This document shows positions 25,070 to 33,621 of a stretch of DNA of 64,000 nucleotides, one piece after another. This stretch comes from JAFAMS01 sp049520515. Lineage in GTDB: Bacteria; Vulcanimicrobiota; Vulcanimicrobiia; Vulcanimicrobiales; Vulcanimicrobiaceae. The position numbers and the translations under genes are program-made. Every line of letters starts with the position of its first letter. Position 1 is the stretch's first letter. The stretch is from the NCBI GenBank assembly GCA_049520515.1, contig JBEKPS010000005.1, positions 1 to 64,000 of the forward strand, read 5' to 3'. The notes beneath the pieces were generated by a model, which saw only the letters and a program-made list of their open reading frames with translations, made no database searches and had not been told where the DNA came from.

Positions 25070-26214
25070 AGGTGCTCTAACGGCGCGCCCCCGTGCATGG
25101 TTCCGCTTGCCTCGGCGAGCGCGAAGGCAATCTCCTCACAAACGCTCGCGTTGCGCTCCGAGCGTGCAGCCGATTCCAGCGACGCAAGCGCAGGCGGGGA
25201 AGCGATGCGTCCGAGCGCCCAGGCCGACGCCCCGCGCACCATCGGATGCGGGTCGAGGGAGAGCGATTTCATGAGCGCCGGGACGGCGCTGCGATCCCCG
25301 AGATTTCCGAGAGCGATCGCGGCATTGCGGCGCAGCACAGCCGCACCTCGCCAACCCATCGCGGTCGCGCGATAGCGGCGCTTGAACTCCGTGCTTTTTA
25401 GATGTAGAAGCGCGACCAAATCCGGCGAAGCCGACACCTCATCTTGGGGAGCGAATGCGTCCGAGACGTTTGCTGATGTGCGAAAATTCGGCGGGCACAC
25501 GACTTGGCAGATATCGCAGCCCCAGACCCAGTCGCCGATCAGCGAGCGCAATGCGCGCGGAATTGGATCCGTGCGCTGCGTGAGATCCGCGATGCATCTG
25601 GTTGCATCGATCGTGTAGTCGCCGCGGAGCGCGCCCGTCGGACACCCGGTTACGCAGCGCGTGCAGCTGCCGCACGTCTTGCCGAGCGGGGCGTCAACGG
25701 GGAGCGCAAGCGAGGTTACGACCTCACCGAGGAAAACGTACGAGCCGGCTCCCGGCGCAATCAATCCGGTGTGCTTGCCGATCCAGCCGAGTCCGGCGCG
25801 TGCAGCTGCGGCGCGCTCGCCAAGCGGTGCGGTGTCGCATGCGATTCGCGTGACCGCCTTCCCGGCGAAATCGTCCATCATCGTCGCGAGCTCGGTCAGC
25901 ATCGCGCGTAACGTCCGGTGATAGTCGTGTGACCACGCGTAATTGGAAACCCGTCCGCCCAGCGGCCCGCGCGCTGCGGCATCGCGCGTACGATACGGTA
26001 CGGCGACGCACACGATCCGCCGCGCGCCTTCGAGTAATGTCTCGGCGTCGCTCGCGGCCGCGGCGTATCCGTCGTCATAGCCCCACGTATCAAGATCCCC
26101 CCGAGCAAAAGACGCACGCATACGCTCGCGCGTGAGCGCGTCGGCCCTTGCATCGGCAATGCGCAGGTCGCTGGCTCCGAGTTCGCGCGCGCGCTCGCCC
26201 AAACGAGCGCGCAA
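25066..26214 (-). CDS. queG: Epoxyqueuosine reductase QueG
   Basis: Last step of queuosine synthesis in tRNA, reducing epoxyqueuosine with a cobalamin and two 4Fe-4S clusters. The 382-residue protein has the GLGWIGKHTGLI segment, cluster motifs CGSCTRCVTGCPTGAL and CDICQVVCP, and C-terminal HEAT-like repeats (LGNLGDRSAVPALMKSLSLDPHPMVRGASAWALGRI). A TTG at 26214 gives the best N-terminus and lies 6 nt after the preceding stop. Confidence 0.93.
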   Translation of the reverse strand: MRARLGERARELGASDLRIADARADALTRERMRASFARGDLDTWGYDDGYAAAASDAETLLEGARRIVCVAVPYRTRDAAARGPLGGRVSNYAWSHDYHRTLRAMLTELATMMDDFAGKAVTRIACDTAPLGERAAAARAGLGWIGKHTGLIAPGAGSYVFLGEVVTSLALPVDAPLGKTCGSCTRCVTGCPTGALRGDYTIDATRCIADLTQRTDPIPRALRSLIGDWVWGCDICQVVCPPNFRTSANVSDAFAPQDEVSASPDLVALLHLKSTEFKRRYRATAMGWRGAAVLRRNAAIALGNLGDRSAVPALMKSLSLDPHPMVRGASAWALGRIASPPALASLESAARSERNASVCEEIAFALAEASGTMHGGAPLEHL

Positions 26215-26219
26215 CGCGT

Positions 26220-27059
26220 TCAGAGCATCCGCAGTTCGGTCGAGCGCGAGCGTGGGAATGCCCCGTCAATCTGCGCGATGTCGCCGGCGTCGAGATCGAC
26301 GTCGCCGGCGCGCGCGTTTTCTTCAACGTGCGGGATCGTGGCAGCTTTCGGAATCGTGAAGACGTTTGGTTCGCGCGTGAGAAACGCGAGAATCACGTCG
26401 CGCGGCGTAACGCCATGTTTTTTTGCGATCTCGTCAAGCGCACCAACCGGAATCGCGCTGCGACCAAATGGCGTGTAAGCGACGACGGCGACCTCGTTTT
26501 GTGCGCACCAGGGTTGCACGCGATGCTCGACGCCGCGTTCCTTTAAATGGTAGAGCACTTGGTTACAGGCCAAAGGATGCCGTTCGAGCGCAGCCTTGGC
26601 CTCTTCGAGATCATCGACGTCGAAATTGCTAACGCCGAGCGCGCGAATCTTTCCGTCGTCAACCAGCTTCTCGAGCGCGCGCATGGTTTCACGCAGCGGC
26701 TGCGAGCCGCGCCAATGCAACAGATAACAGTCGAGATAATCGACCCCGAGCCGACGCAGCGAACGTTCGCACGCGCGCAACGTTCCGGCATAGCTTGAAT
26801 TCGACGGTAAGACTTTGCTGACGATAAACAGATTCTCGCGCCGCAGCTCACCTTCGCGAATTGCCTCGCCGATCAACTCCTCGGCACGTCCGTCTCCGTA
26901 CATCTCGGCCGTGTCGATATGCGTCATTCCAAGCTCGACGCCGCGCTGCAGGGCCAGCTTCGCGCCGTCGGCCGCTGGTCCGCGCTCGGGAATGTTCCAC
27001 GAACCTTGCCCGATGCGCGCAACGTCTTTGCCGGTGGTCCCGAACGGACGGTATTGCAC
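26220..27059 (-). CDS. Aldo/keto reductase
   Basis: NADPH-dependent carbonyl reductase of 279 residues with a TIM-barrel pattern. The catalytic tetrad is visible: Asp and Tyr in THIDTAEMYGDGRAEE (Asp about 49, Tyr about 54), Lys in FIVSKVLPS and His in YLLHWRG. The coenzyme region LTREPNVFTIPKAATIPHVEENA is typical. Substrate cannot be predicted. It sits between rfbC and queG with gaps of a few bases. Confidence 0.9.
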   Translation of the reverse strand: MQYRPFGTTGKDVARIGQGSWNIPERGPAADGAKLALQRGVELGMTHIDTAEMYGDGRAEELIGEAIREGELRRENLFIVSKVLPSNSSYAGTLRACERSLRRLGVDYLDCYLLHWRGSQPLRETMRALEKLVDDGKIRALGVSNFDVDDLEEAKAALERHPLACNQVLYHLKERGVEHRVQPWCAQNEVAVVAYTPFGRSAIPVGALDEIAKKHGVTPRDVILAFLTREPNVFTIPKAATIPHVEENARAGDVDLDAGDIAQIDGAFPRSRSTELRML

Positions 27060-27066
27060 GTCTACG

Positions 27067-27594
27067 TTATGCCCGTACGATGTGAGGCCATACGCCGTCT
27101 TTTGGCGAGAGAATCGGCGGCCCCATCAGCGGCCACTTGATCCCGACGGCAGGATCGTCCCATCGGAGTCCACGTTCGTGACTGGGATCGAAATGCTCGC
27201 TCTGCTTGTACGACGCGATCACGACATCCGTGAGGGCGAGTATTCCGTGCGCGAATCCGCGCGGCACGTAGATTTGGCGGTGGTTGTCCTGCGTGAGCTC
27301 GTACCCTTCCCACTGCAGATACGTCGGCGAATCTTCACGTGCGTCAACGATGACGTCGTAGAGCGCACCGGCCAAGCACTGCACGAGCTTTGCAACGCGC
27401 ATATCGTAGTGCATGCCGCGCAAGACGTTGCGACGCGAACGTGAAACGTTGTCTTGAACGAAGGTATCGGTTAGACCGGCGTCCTCGTATTTGGTCCGCG
27501 AATACGTTTCTTTAAAGAAGCCCCGCTCGTCGTTGAACACATCCGGCTCGAGCAGTTTGGCTTCCGGGAAACGAGTATCGATGACACGCAGCAT
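27067..27594 (-). CDS. rfbC: dTDP-4-dehydrorhamnose 3,5-epimerase
   Basis: Cupin enzyme in dTDP-L-rhamnose synthesis. The 175-residue protein carries the family motifs FNDERGFFKETYSRTKYEDAGL, QDNVSRSRRNVLRGMHYD (catalytic His in RGMHYD) and YVPRGFAHGILALTDVVIASYKQSEHFDPSHERGLRWDDPAVGIKWPL. rfbA, rfbB and rfbD are not in the window, so the pathway is split or the enzyme serves another deoxysugar route. Confidence 0.93.
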   Translation of the reverse strand: MLRVIDTRFPEAKLLEPDVFNDERGFFKETYSRTKYEDAGLTDTFVQDNVSRSRRNVLRGMHYDMRVAKLVQCLAGALYDVIVDAREDSPTYLQWEGYELTQDNHRQIYVPRGFAHGILALTDVVIASYKQSEHFDPSHERGLRWDDPAVGIKWPLMGPPILSPKDGVWPHIVRA

Positions 27595-27606
27595 GAAAGC
27601 GGGCTC

Positions 27607-28716
27607 CTAGAAGAATTCGAAGGACTGGTCTTGTGCTGCCAGCGCGAGCAATCCGCCGTGCAGATGCCAAATGCGACCGAATCCGGCCTCGCGCAAGCGC
27701 TGCGCGGCCCAGAGCGAGCGCGACCCGATACGGCATGCGACGACGTACTCGCGCGCGGTGTCGAGCTCGTGCATTCGGCCTTCGAGTCCACTCGCTGGGA
27801 TCGCAATCGAACGCGGCGGCGATCCAAGGACGGCTTCATGCGGTTCGCGGACGTCGAGGATGTGCGCGGCCGGATGCAGGCTCAAGAAGCTCTCGAGATC
27901 CGGAGGTTCGAGCTCTTGTTCGTCGCGGGCCACGACACGCACCGCATCATCGATCTCACGCACCTCGTCGATCGAGGGGGTATCACCGCACAACACGCAC
28001 GCCGGATCGCGCTCGATGCGAAATTCGCGCATGCGTCCGGACAGTGCATCGATGACTGCGAGCCGTCCAACGAGCGGTGAGCCGATCTTCAGCAGCAGCT
28101 TGAGCGTCTCGTTGGCTTGCCAGGTTCCAACGATTCCCGGAAGCACGCCGAGAACGCCGCCTTCCGCACATGTCGGCACGGTATCCGGTGGCGGAGGTTC
28201 CGGGTAAAGGCAGCGATAGCACGGCCCTCCGGAGATGCCGAAGACCGAGACTTGTCCGTCGAAGCGAAAGATCGAACCGTACACGTCTGGCTTCTTCTCT
28301 AAGACGCACGCATCGTTGATCAGATAGCGCGTCGTAAAGCTATCGGTCCCGTCCACGACGACGTCGTACAAGCGCACGAGCTCGCGCGCATTCGATGCAT
28401 CGAACCGAATAGGAATCGGATCGATTGCAATCTGCGGATTGAGCGCGTGCAGACGCTCGGCGGCGAGTTCGGCCTTCTTCGATCCGACGTCGGATGTTTG
28501 GTAGAGAATTTGACGCTGTAAATTCGTCACGTCGACGACGTCATCGTCGACGATGCCGATTCGCCCGACGCCGGCCGCCGCGAGATACGCGAGAACCGGC
28601 GACCCCAAGCCACCCGCGCCGACAACCAAGACGCGCGCGCGCCCGAGCCGCTCCTGTCCCTCGAGCCCTACCTCGGGGATCAGGAGATGACGGCTATACC
28701 TGCGCAGCGACTGCAC
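27607..28716 (-). CDS. moeZ: MoeB/ThiF-type adenylyltransferase with rhodanese domain
   Basis: Activates the C-terminal glycine of a small sulfur carrier, here most likely MoaD, by adenylation and then supplies sulfur. Residues 1-240 are the E1-like domain (VVGAGGLGSPVLAYLAAAGVGRIGIVDDDVVDVTNLQRQILY) with zinc cysteines CYRCL and CVLCG. Residues 270-369 are a rhodanese domain with an active-site Cys in VVACRIGSRS. This MoeBR architecture is common outside enterobacteria. It overlaps the downstream hydrolase-gene end by 23 nt and lies close to moaD and moaE, supporting a molybdopterin role. Confidence 0.9.
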   Translation of the reverse strand: MQSLRRYSRHLLIPEVGLEGQERLGRARVLVVGAGGLGSPVLAYLAAAGVGRIGIVDDDVVDVTNLQRQILYQTSDVGSKKAELAAERLHALNPQIAIDPIPIRFDASNARELVRLYDVVVDGTDSFTTRYLINDACVLEKKPDVYGSIFRFDGQVSVFGISGGPCYRCLYPEPPPPDTVPTCAEGGVLGVLPGIVGTWQANETLKLLLKIGSPLVGRLAVIDALSGRMREFRIERDPACVLCGDTPSIDEVREIDDAVRVVARDEQELEPPDLESFLSLHPAAHILDVREPHEAVLGSPPRSIAIPASGLEGRMHELDTAREYVVACRIGSRSLWAAQRLREAGFGRIWHLHGGLLALAAQDQSFEFF

Positions 28717-29440
28717 GTGGATGTCGCGCGTTCAGCCAGCCCAAAATCACGCTGCGTGAAGCTTCGCCGGCGTACGTGTGATCGCTCGAAACAGTCTCCA
28801 TCGTTTTTGGTTCCGGAGCGAGTGCAAACAAGCTCTCGACGCTCGAACGGGCGACCATCATGTCGCGATCGGCGGCAACGTAGAGCTGCGGACGGCCCGC
28901 GAGCGCAGCAAGCGCCGGAACGAGACGTGATTCGACTTGCGCCGCGAGCTCGGGCAACGCCAAGCCATCGACGTACGCAGAGCGCAAATCGGTCGCACCG
29001 CGCGTCGACAGCGCTTCCAGCGCGGCGATGCGTCCGACGCCGGTCGCGATCGAAATGACGCCGGCGATATCTTGATTGCTCGCAGCGGTCAGGAGCGCCG
29101 TCGTCGCTCCCATGCTATGACCGATCGTGTAGATCGGCGTCTGTGCTCCAAGCGCCTCGCGGGCACGGTCCACGACAGCCTGCATGGCATCGACCAAATC
29201 TTCCAAGCTGCGCAACGTACCCAGGCTCGTGCCGAGCTTGTGTCCTGGAAAATCGAGACTGAACGTGGCAAAGCCGTGGCTGGCGAGAAAGTTGCACAGC
29301 AGATCGAGATTTTGCTTGCTGCTCGAATACCCATGACCGACGACGAGACCGACTCCACGTGCACGTTTGGGCTCGTACGCCAGATAGGCGATGCGATGCG
29401 AGCTCGTCTGCGTGAAACACAGATCGATCCGGCTAGCCAT
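28694..29440 (-). CDS. Alpha/beta hydrolase
   Basis: The 248-residue protein from the ATG at 29440 (ASRIDLCFTQTSSHRIAYLAY) has the alpha/beta-hydrolase pattern: VVGHGYSSSKQNLDLLCNFLASHGFATFSLDFPGH, nucleophile elbow GHSMGATTA (Ser about residue 115), acid region YVAADRDMMV and a His near SSDHTYAGEAS. The longer reading frame upstream is a shadow of moaE. Substrate unknown. It overlaps moaE by 8 nt and moeZ by 23 nt. Confidence 0.85.
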   Translation of the reverse strand: MASRIDLCFTQTSSHRIAYLAYEPKRARGVGLVVGHGYSSSKQNLDLLCNFLASHGFATFSLDFPGHKLGTSLGTLRSLEDLVDAMQAVVDRAREALGAQTPIYTIGHSMGATTALLTAASNQDIAGVISIATGVGRIAALEALSTRGATDLRSAYVDGLALPELAAQVESRLVPALAALAGRPQLYVAADRDMMVARSSVESLFALAPEPKTMETVSSDHTYAGEASRSVILGWLNARHPRAVAAQV

Positions 29441-29879
29441 GCTCGCCCGTCCGGTTGTCGACCCACGTCGCATCGCCCTCGGCGTAGTGTTCCTTCTTCC
29501 ACACCTCGACACGGCGCTTGAGCTCGTCGATCGCGTACTCGCATGCATCGAATGCTGCCGCGCGGTGCGGCGCGCCGACCGCAATGCCGACGCTGGCTTG
29601 GCCGATTGCGAGATCTCCGGTGCGATGAACGATCGCGATCTCGCACGGACCGAAACGCTCGATCGTCTCGCGCGCAATCGCGCGCATCTCCTCCAGCGCC
29701 ATGGCCGGATACGCTTCATAGGAAAGTCCGGTCACGCGGCGGCCCTCGTTTTGCTCGCGCACCACGCCCAGAAAAACGGCGATCGCACCGCATGCATCGG
29801 TTCGCACGCCGGAGGCGAGCTCTTCGATTTGAATGGGTTCCGTTGTCAGCGCAATGAACGGCGATCCGGTTACGAGCAT
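29433..29879 (-). CDS. moaE: Molybdopterin synthase large subunit MoaE
   Basis: With MoaD inserts the dithiolene sulfurs into cyclic pyranopterin. The 148-residue protein from the ATG at 29879 has GAIAVFLGVVREQNEGRRVTGLSYEAYPAMALEEM, IAIVHRTGDLAIGQASVGIAVGAPHRAAAFDACEYAIDELKRRVEVWKKEHY, which includes the conserved R-T/H-G and KKE-x-Y sites. It starts 1 nt after the moaD stop. Confidence 0.96.
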   Translation of the reverse strand: MLVTGSPFIALTTEPIQIEELASGVRTDACGAIAVFLGVVREQNEGRRVTGLSYEAYPAMALEEMRAIARETIERFGPCEIAIVHRTGDLAIGQASVGIAVGAPHRAAAFDACEYAIDELKRRVEVWKKEHYAEGDATWVDNRTGEHG

Positions 29880-29880
29880 T

Positions 29881-30123
29881 CTATCCGCCTCCGACCGGTG
29901 GCAACAGTGCGACCTCATCGCCTTCCTTAAGGGATGCGGCATCGTCCACGATCTGCCCGTTGCGCGCGATACGGGTCGACTGACGAAGCGGCAACAGTGC
30001 AGGGACGTCATGCTCCAAGCGAGCGCGCAACGCGCCAACGGTCGGCACCTCAGCCAGGCCAAACTCGCGCTCCGAAAATCCCAAAAGCTCGCGGACACGT
30101 GCAAACGCGACGACGCGAATCAC
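29881..30123 (-). CDS. moaD: Molybdopterin synthase sulfur carrier MoaD
   Basis: Ubiquitin-like sulfur carrier of 80 residues, ending in GDEVALLPPVGGG; the terminal Gly-Gly is thiocarboxylated by the MoeB-type enzyme. Its ATG overlaps the stop of the HAD gene by 4 nt and moaE follows directly. Confidence 0.95.
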   Translation of the reverse strand: MIRVVAFARVRELLGFSEREFGLAEVPTVGALRARLEHDVPALLPLRQSTRIARNGQIVDDAASLKEGDEVALLPPVGGG

Positions 30124-30920
30124 GCGACACGTCCCAGCGCAAAACGCTCTATTGCAAGCGCAACGCCGTCTTCGTCGTGCGCTGCGGTCGTAATTTGGAC
30201 CGACTTTTTCACTTCGTCGAGCGCATTACCCATCGCGATGCCGGTTCCAGCCCATTGCAGCATCGGTACGTCGTTGCGCGAATCGCCGATCGCGAGCACG
30301 TGCTCGCGCGTGATCTGAAAATCTGCGCACAACCGCACCAGCGCTTGTTTCTTTCCGGCTTCGCGGCTGAGGACCGCGCATTCGACGAATTTGCCCCAGG
30401 TTTCGTAACGAAAATTGAGCGGGAACGATCCGAACTCGCGATCCATAGCCTCGACTGCGTCGGCTCCCAGGAAACGAATGAACGTCGGCGCCTCGGTCAG
30501 CACTTCGCGCAGCGAGTTAACCTCACGCCAAGACGGCCCCGTCATGTCGGCCATGAAGATATCGCCGCCGGCGAGACGATAGAAAGACTCCTCGACGTAG
30601 ACGGCCACTTGCAGCTTCGCCTCTTCGGCGAACTCGATCATCGGTTTTGCGTAAGCAAGCGGCACGGGAATGTGGACGAGCGTCTTGTTGCTTCCGAAAT
30701 CTTTCGTCAATGCACCGTGACAGCAAATCACCGGGAGATTGAGTCCCAGCTCGCGCGAGATACGCACGGGCGTTTCGACCCCGCGGCCGGTGACGAGAAC
30801 GACGCGAATACCCTGCTCGAGGGCCCGCGCAATCGCACGCTGGTTACGAAGCGACACGTGCTCGTCTGAGTTCAGCAGCGTACCGTCGAGATCAAGCGCG
30901 ATCAAATCGATCGTGGGCAT
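30120..30920 (-). CDS. Cof-type HAD phosphatase
   Basis: A 266-residue HAD hydrolase of the Cof/type IIB subfamily. Motif I is IALDLDGTLLNSD, motif II VLVTGRG, and the C-terminal motifs III/IV are GKKQALVRLC and AIGDSRNDVPMLQWAGTGIAMGNALDEVK. These enzymes remove phosphate from sugar phosphates or FMN/pyridoxal phosphate. It is the first gene of the minus-strand run ending at 21684; any promoter must lie in the 140-nt divergent gap to 31061. Confidence 0.9.
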   Translation of the reverse strand: MPTIDLIALDLDGTLLNSDEHVSLRNQRAIARALEQGIRVVLVTGRGVETPVRISRELGLNLPVICCHGALTKDFGSNKTLVHIPVPLAYAKPMIEFAEEAKLQVAVYVEESFYRLAGGDIFMADMTGPSWREVNSLREVLTEAPTFIRFLGADAVEAMDREFGSFPLNFRYETWGKFVECAVLSREAGKKQALVRLCADFQITREHVLAIGDSRNDVPMLQWAGTGIAMGNALDEVKKSVQITTAAHDEDGVALAIERFALGRVA

Positions 30921-31060
30921 ATTTTCACTCTAGCCGTACGGGAACGCCCCGCGACGCTCCTAGCAAGCCTTCCTTCCAAAGTCGCACCCCAATCACCACA
31001 GTCGCTGCTTCGCCGCAACTGCAACCTGGCCGCATCGTCCCTCGGTTCAAACGTCCTGTA

Positions 31061-32497
31061 ATGGGCTGTACGGCGATCGCGCCTGGGATGACGGCCGGTG
31101 AGCGGGCACGCTTCATCGAGGAGAATTTACCCGCCGGACTGTTCCGCGTCGCAGACGGCGGCGACGAGCGCGTCGCATGGCGCATCGCACCCGAGCCCTT
31201 TGGTCTCTCGCCGGCGACCGCAACTGCGCTCGAAACGCTGGGCGACGATCTGCTCGCGTTCTATCGAGCTCTCAATACGCTCTACACGCGCAGCGTGCGC
31301 GGCACTGTACCGCCATTCATCGCGGAGTATCTCGATCAGGGCAAACCCGACAACGTCATCAAGCTCGCGCGGCAGAACCGTTTCCGCAGCGATCTGATCG
31401 GCGTCATTCGGCCGGATCTCATCCTCACCGACGACGGATTCGTCGCGACCGAGCTCGATAGTCTTCCGGGCGGAATGGGCTTCGTCGGCGCAATGGCCGA
31501 TCAGTATTGCCGCATCGGCTTCGAAAGCTTCGGCGGATCGTCCGGCATGCCCGAAGGCCTGGCCTCACTTTTCACCGATCTCGCCGGTCATCCGAATCCC
31601 GTTGCGGCCATCGTCGTCTCCGAAGAATCAGCGGATTATCGCAACGAGCTGACGTGGCTCGCCGAGCGCATCACCGCTGCGTCGATCGCAACAGTCTATT
31701 GTGTTTCGCCGCAAGACATCGTCTTCACGGAACAGGCACTCTTCGTTCGTCTTCCCGACGGGCGCGAAGAGAAGATCGACGTGTTGTACCGCAACTTCGA
31801 AATGTTCGATCTCCTGAACGTTCCGAAGTGGGAACTCATGTTCTACGCGGCGCGCAAGAACCGCGTTCATATCACGCCGCCGCCCAAAGCGCAGCTCGAA
31901 GAGAAATTGGCCTTCGCGCTTCTCCATCATCCGCTGCTCGAAGAGCATTGGCGAGCCGAGTTGGATGCCGCGACGTTCGAGCGGCTTCTTGTCTTGATGC
32001 CGCAGACGTGGGTCCTCGATCCTCGACCACTGCCGCCGCAAGGCGTCATTCACTCGCTCACGCTCGGTGGAAAACCGGTCAACGATTGGGAAGCGCTGAC
32101 AAAGCTTGGAAAAGCCGAGCGCGATCTCGTCGTGAAGCCGTCAGGTTTTTCAGACCTTGCGTGGGGCGCGCGCGGAGTAAAGATTGCAAACGAGCTCTCG
32201 CGCGAGGAATGGCCGACTGCGCTGCACGATGCGCTGGCGTCGTATCCGACCACGCCTTACATTTTGCAGCGCTTCCGTAAAGGACGGCGCGTCCAAACGC
32301 AGTGGTGGGATCGCGAAAGCGGCGAGGTCAAGACGATGGACGGCCGCGTCCGCCTATCGCCATACTACTTTGCAGCGAACGGCCACGCCAAGCTCGGCGG
32401 CGTGCTGGCAACGATTGTCCCTGCCGACAAGCGGTTGATTCACGGTATGCGCGACGCTGTGATGGCGCCGTGCATCGTGCACGAAGGCGGCGCTTAA
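31061..32497 (+). CDS. Uncharacterised protein with ATP-grasp-like C-terminus
   Basis: The 478-residue protein shows no signal peptide. The C-terminal part has features of an ATP-grasp or glutathionylspermidine-synthase-like fold: LGKAERDLVVKPSGFSDLAWGARGVKI (Lys/Gly loop) and TPYILQRFRKGRRVQTQWWD. An earlier block, RPDLILTDDGFVATELDSLPGGMGF and DVLYRNFEMFDLLNVPK, is conserved-looking but not one I can name. It is monocistronic between divergent and convergent neighbours. Start is uncertain: ATG 31061 or ATG 31088, neither with a strong ribosome-binding site. Confidence 0.65.
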   Translation: MGCTAIAPGMTAGERARFIEENLPAGLFRVADGGDERVAWRIAPEPFGLSPATATALETLGDDLLAFYRALNTLYTRSVRGTVPPFIAEYLDQGKPDNVIKLARQNRFRSDLIGVIRPDLILTDDGFVATELDSLPGGMGFVGAMADQYCRIGFESFGGSSGMPEGLASLFTDLAGHPNPVAAIVVSEESADYRNELTWLAERITAASIATVYCVSPQDIVFTEQALFVRLPDGREEKIDVLYRNFEMFDLLNVPKWELMFYAARKNRVHITPPPKAQLEEKLAFALLHHPLLEEHWRAELDAATFERLLVLMPQTWVLDPRPLPPQGVIHSLTLGGKPVNDWEALTKLGKAERDLVVKPSGFSDLAWGARGVKIANELSREEWPTALHDALASYPTTPYILQRFRKGRRVQTQWWDRESGEVKTMDGRVRLSPYYFAANGHAKLGGVLATIVPADKRLIHGMRDAVMAPCIVHEGGA

Positions 32498-32500
32498 GCT

Positions 32501-32929
32501 TTAGAAGGCGTTGATGTGGAGATCGGCGTGGTGCTGATTGACCCACGTCAGCCGCAATGCCGGATCTGCATCGATGATCGTGCTGAGCGGGACGAAGATA
32601 TCGCCGTTGTAGTCAAACGGTGCAGCTTGCAGCTTGACGTTCGTCTGATCGACGACGGCCACGTGTTGACCAACTCGAAACGATTCGCTATGGCCGCGCA
32701 CGCTGATGCGGATGCCATTTCGCTCGAACACAAGCAGACCATCGAAGACGCGCGTCATATCGACGGCATCGACAAACAGCACGCCACCGCGCATCAGCGC
32801 CGTCGCCGGTCGCGTTGAGATCGGTCGCCCATCAAGCGTCAGGGTCACGCGCATGTCGGCGGCACGGACGGCTGGACCCGTAAACAGCGCGATCGCGGCC
32901 AGTACCGCCGCGATCGTAACTCTACGCAG
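32501..32929 (-). CDS. Secreted copper-amine-oxidase-N-like (stalk) domain protein
   Basis: About 142 residues. A clear signal peptide (RRVTIAAVLAAIALFTGPAVRA) precedes a domain like the copper amine oxidase N-terminal/stalk domain: VTLTLDGRPISTRPATALMRGGVLFVDAVDMTRVFDG, and GDIFVPLSTIIDADPALRLTWVNQHHADLHINAF at the end. No ATG, GTG or TTG stands in frame just before the signal peptide; a CTG at 32929, 5 nt inside the phoU end, gives the best N-terminus. The frame stays open further upstream but only as a phoU shadow. Confidence 0.65.
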   Translation of the reverse strand: MRRVTIAAVLAAIALFTGPAVRAADMRVTLTLDGRPISTRPATALMRGGVLFVDAVDMTRVFDGLLVFERNGIRISVRGHSESFRVGQHVAVVDQTNVKLQAAPFDYNGDIFVPLSTIIDADPALRLTWVNQHHADLHINAF

Positions 32930-33557
32930 CTCCGACCATCTCTTTTGTGTGCCACGCGATATTCTGCGCGCGGTCACCGACGCGTTCCAAGACGGCAAGC
33001 GAGAATAGCAGCAATGTACCGGCTCGGACAACGCCGGGGTCGGCTTGCATCTCCTGCTGCAGCTTTTCGATGCCGCGATGATAGAGGAGATCGACTTGAT
33101 CGTCGCGCGCGATGACGGCGTCCGCAAGCTCAACTGAACGATCGCTAAATGCGCGCATCGCATCGACGACCATCTGTCGTGCTTCATGACCCATGCGGCC
33201 TATCTCGACGTGCGCGGGGCGAATTGGTGCATCGACCAACTTTACCGCATTCTTGCTGATGTCAACCGCGTAATCACCGATCCGTTCGAGGTCGACGTTG
33301 ATCTGCAGCATCGCCGCGACCTGACGCAGCTCGCCGGCCAGCGGCTGCTGCTTCCACATCAGCTCGATGCACTCGCTTTCGATCTGCCGGCGCAACGCGT
33401 CGATTTCATCGTCGCCAGCGATGACGCGAGCAGCAAGATCGACGTCGCGCTCCTCGAGTGCCGACACGGCGGAGTGCAGGGCGTCGCTTGCGAGCGCAGC
33501 AAGCCGGACGCAATCCAGGCGAGCATTTTCTAGGGCTTCATGATAAGCGGTTCGCAT
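32922..33557 (-). CDS. phoU: PhoU phosphate-signalling regulator
   Basis: Helical protein that links the phosphate transporter PstSCAB to PhoR/PhoB signalling. The 211-residue protein from the ATG at 33557 has the duplicated three-helix PhoU repeat: ALEERDVDLAARVIAGDDEIDALRRQIE with INVDLERIGDYAVDISKNAVKL, then SVELADAVIARDDQVDLLYHRG with LAVLERVGDRAQNIAWHTKEM. The two ERIGD/ERVGD metal-binding motifs are intact. No pst genes are nearby. Confidence 0.94.
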   Translation of the reverse strand: MRTAYHEALENARLDCVRLAALASDALHSAVSALEERDVDLAARVIAGDDEIDALRRQIESECIELMWKQQPLAGELRQVAAMLQINVDLERIGDYAVDISKNAVKLVDAPIRPAHVEIGRMGHEARQMVVDAMRAFSDRSVELADAVIARDDQVDLLYHRGIEKLQQEMQADPGVVRAGTLLLFSLAVLERVGDRAQNIAWHTKEMVGAA

Positions 33558-33621
33558 GCCGAGAGTGAGTATAGCACTCCGGGGCAGGGCACTGCATCCA
33601 TGCGGCACAACCCCCGACCCC

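Noticed and set aside
28694..29719. Longer start for the alpha/beta hydrolase (341 codons)
   Set aside because: The first 93 residues are an Arg/Ser-rich shadow of moaE; the ATG at 29440 begins the conserved part.
30925..31185. Minus-strand frame of 86 codons upstream of the HAD gene
   Set aside because: It overlaps the start of the plus-strand ATP-grasp gene and has no ribosome-binding site or family features; the region is better read as a divergent promoter gap.
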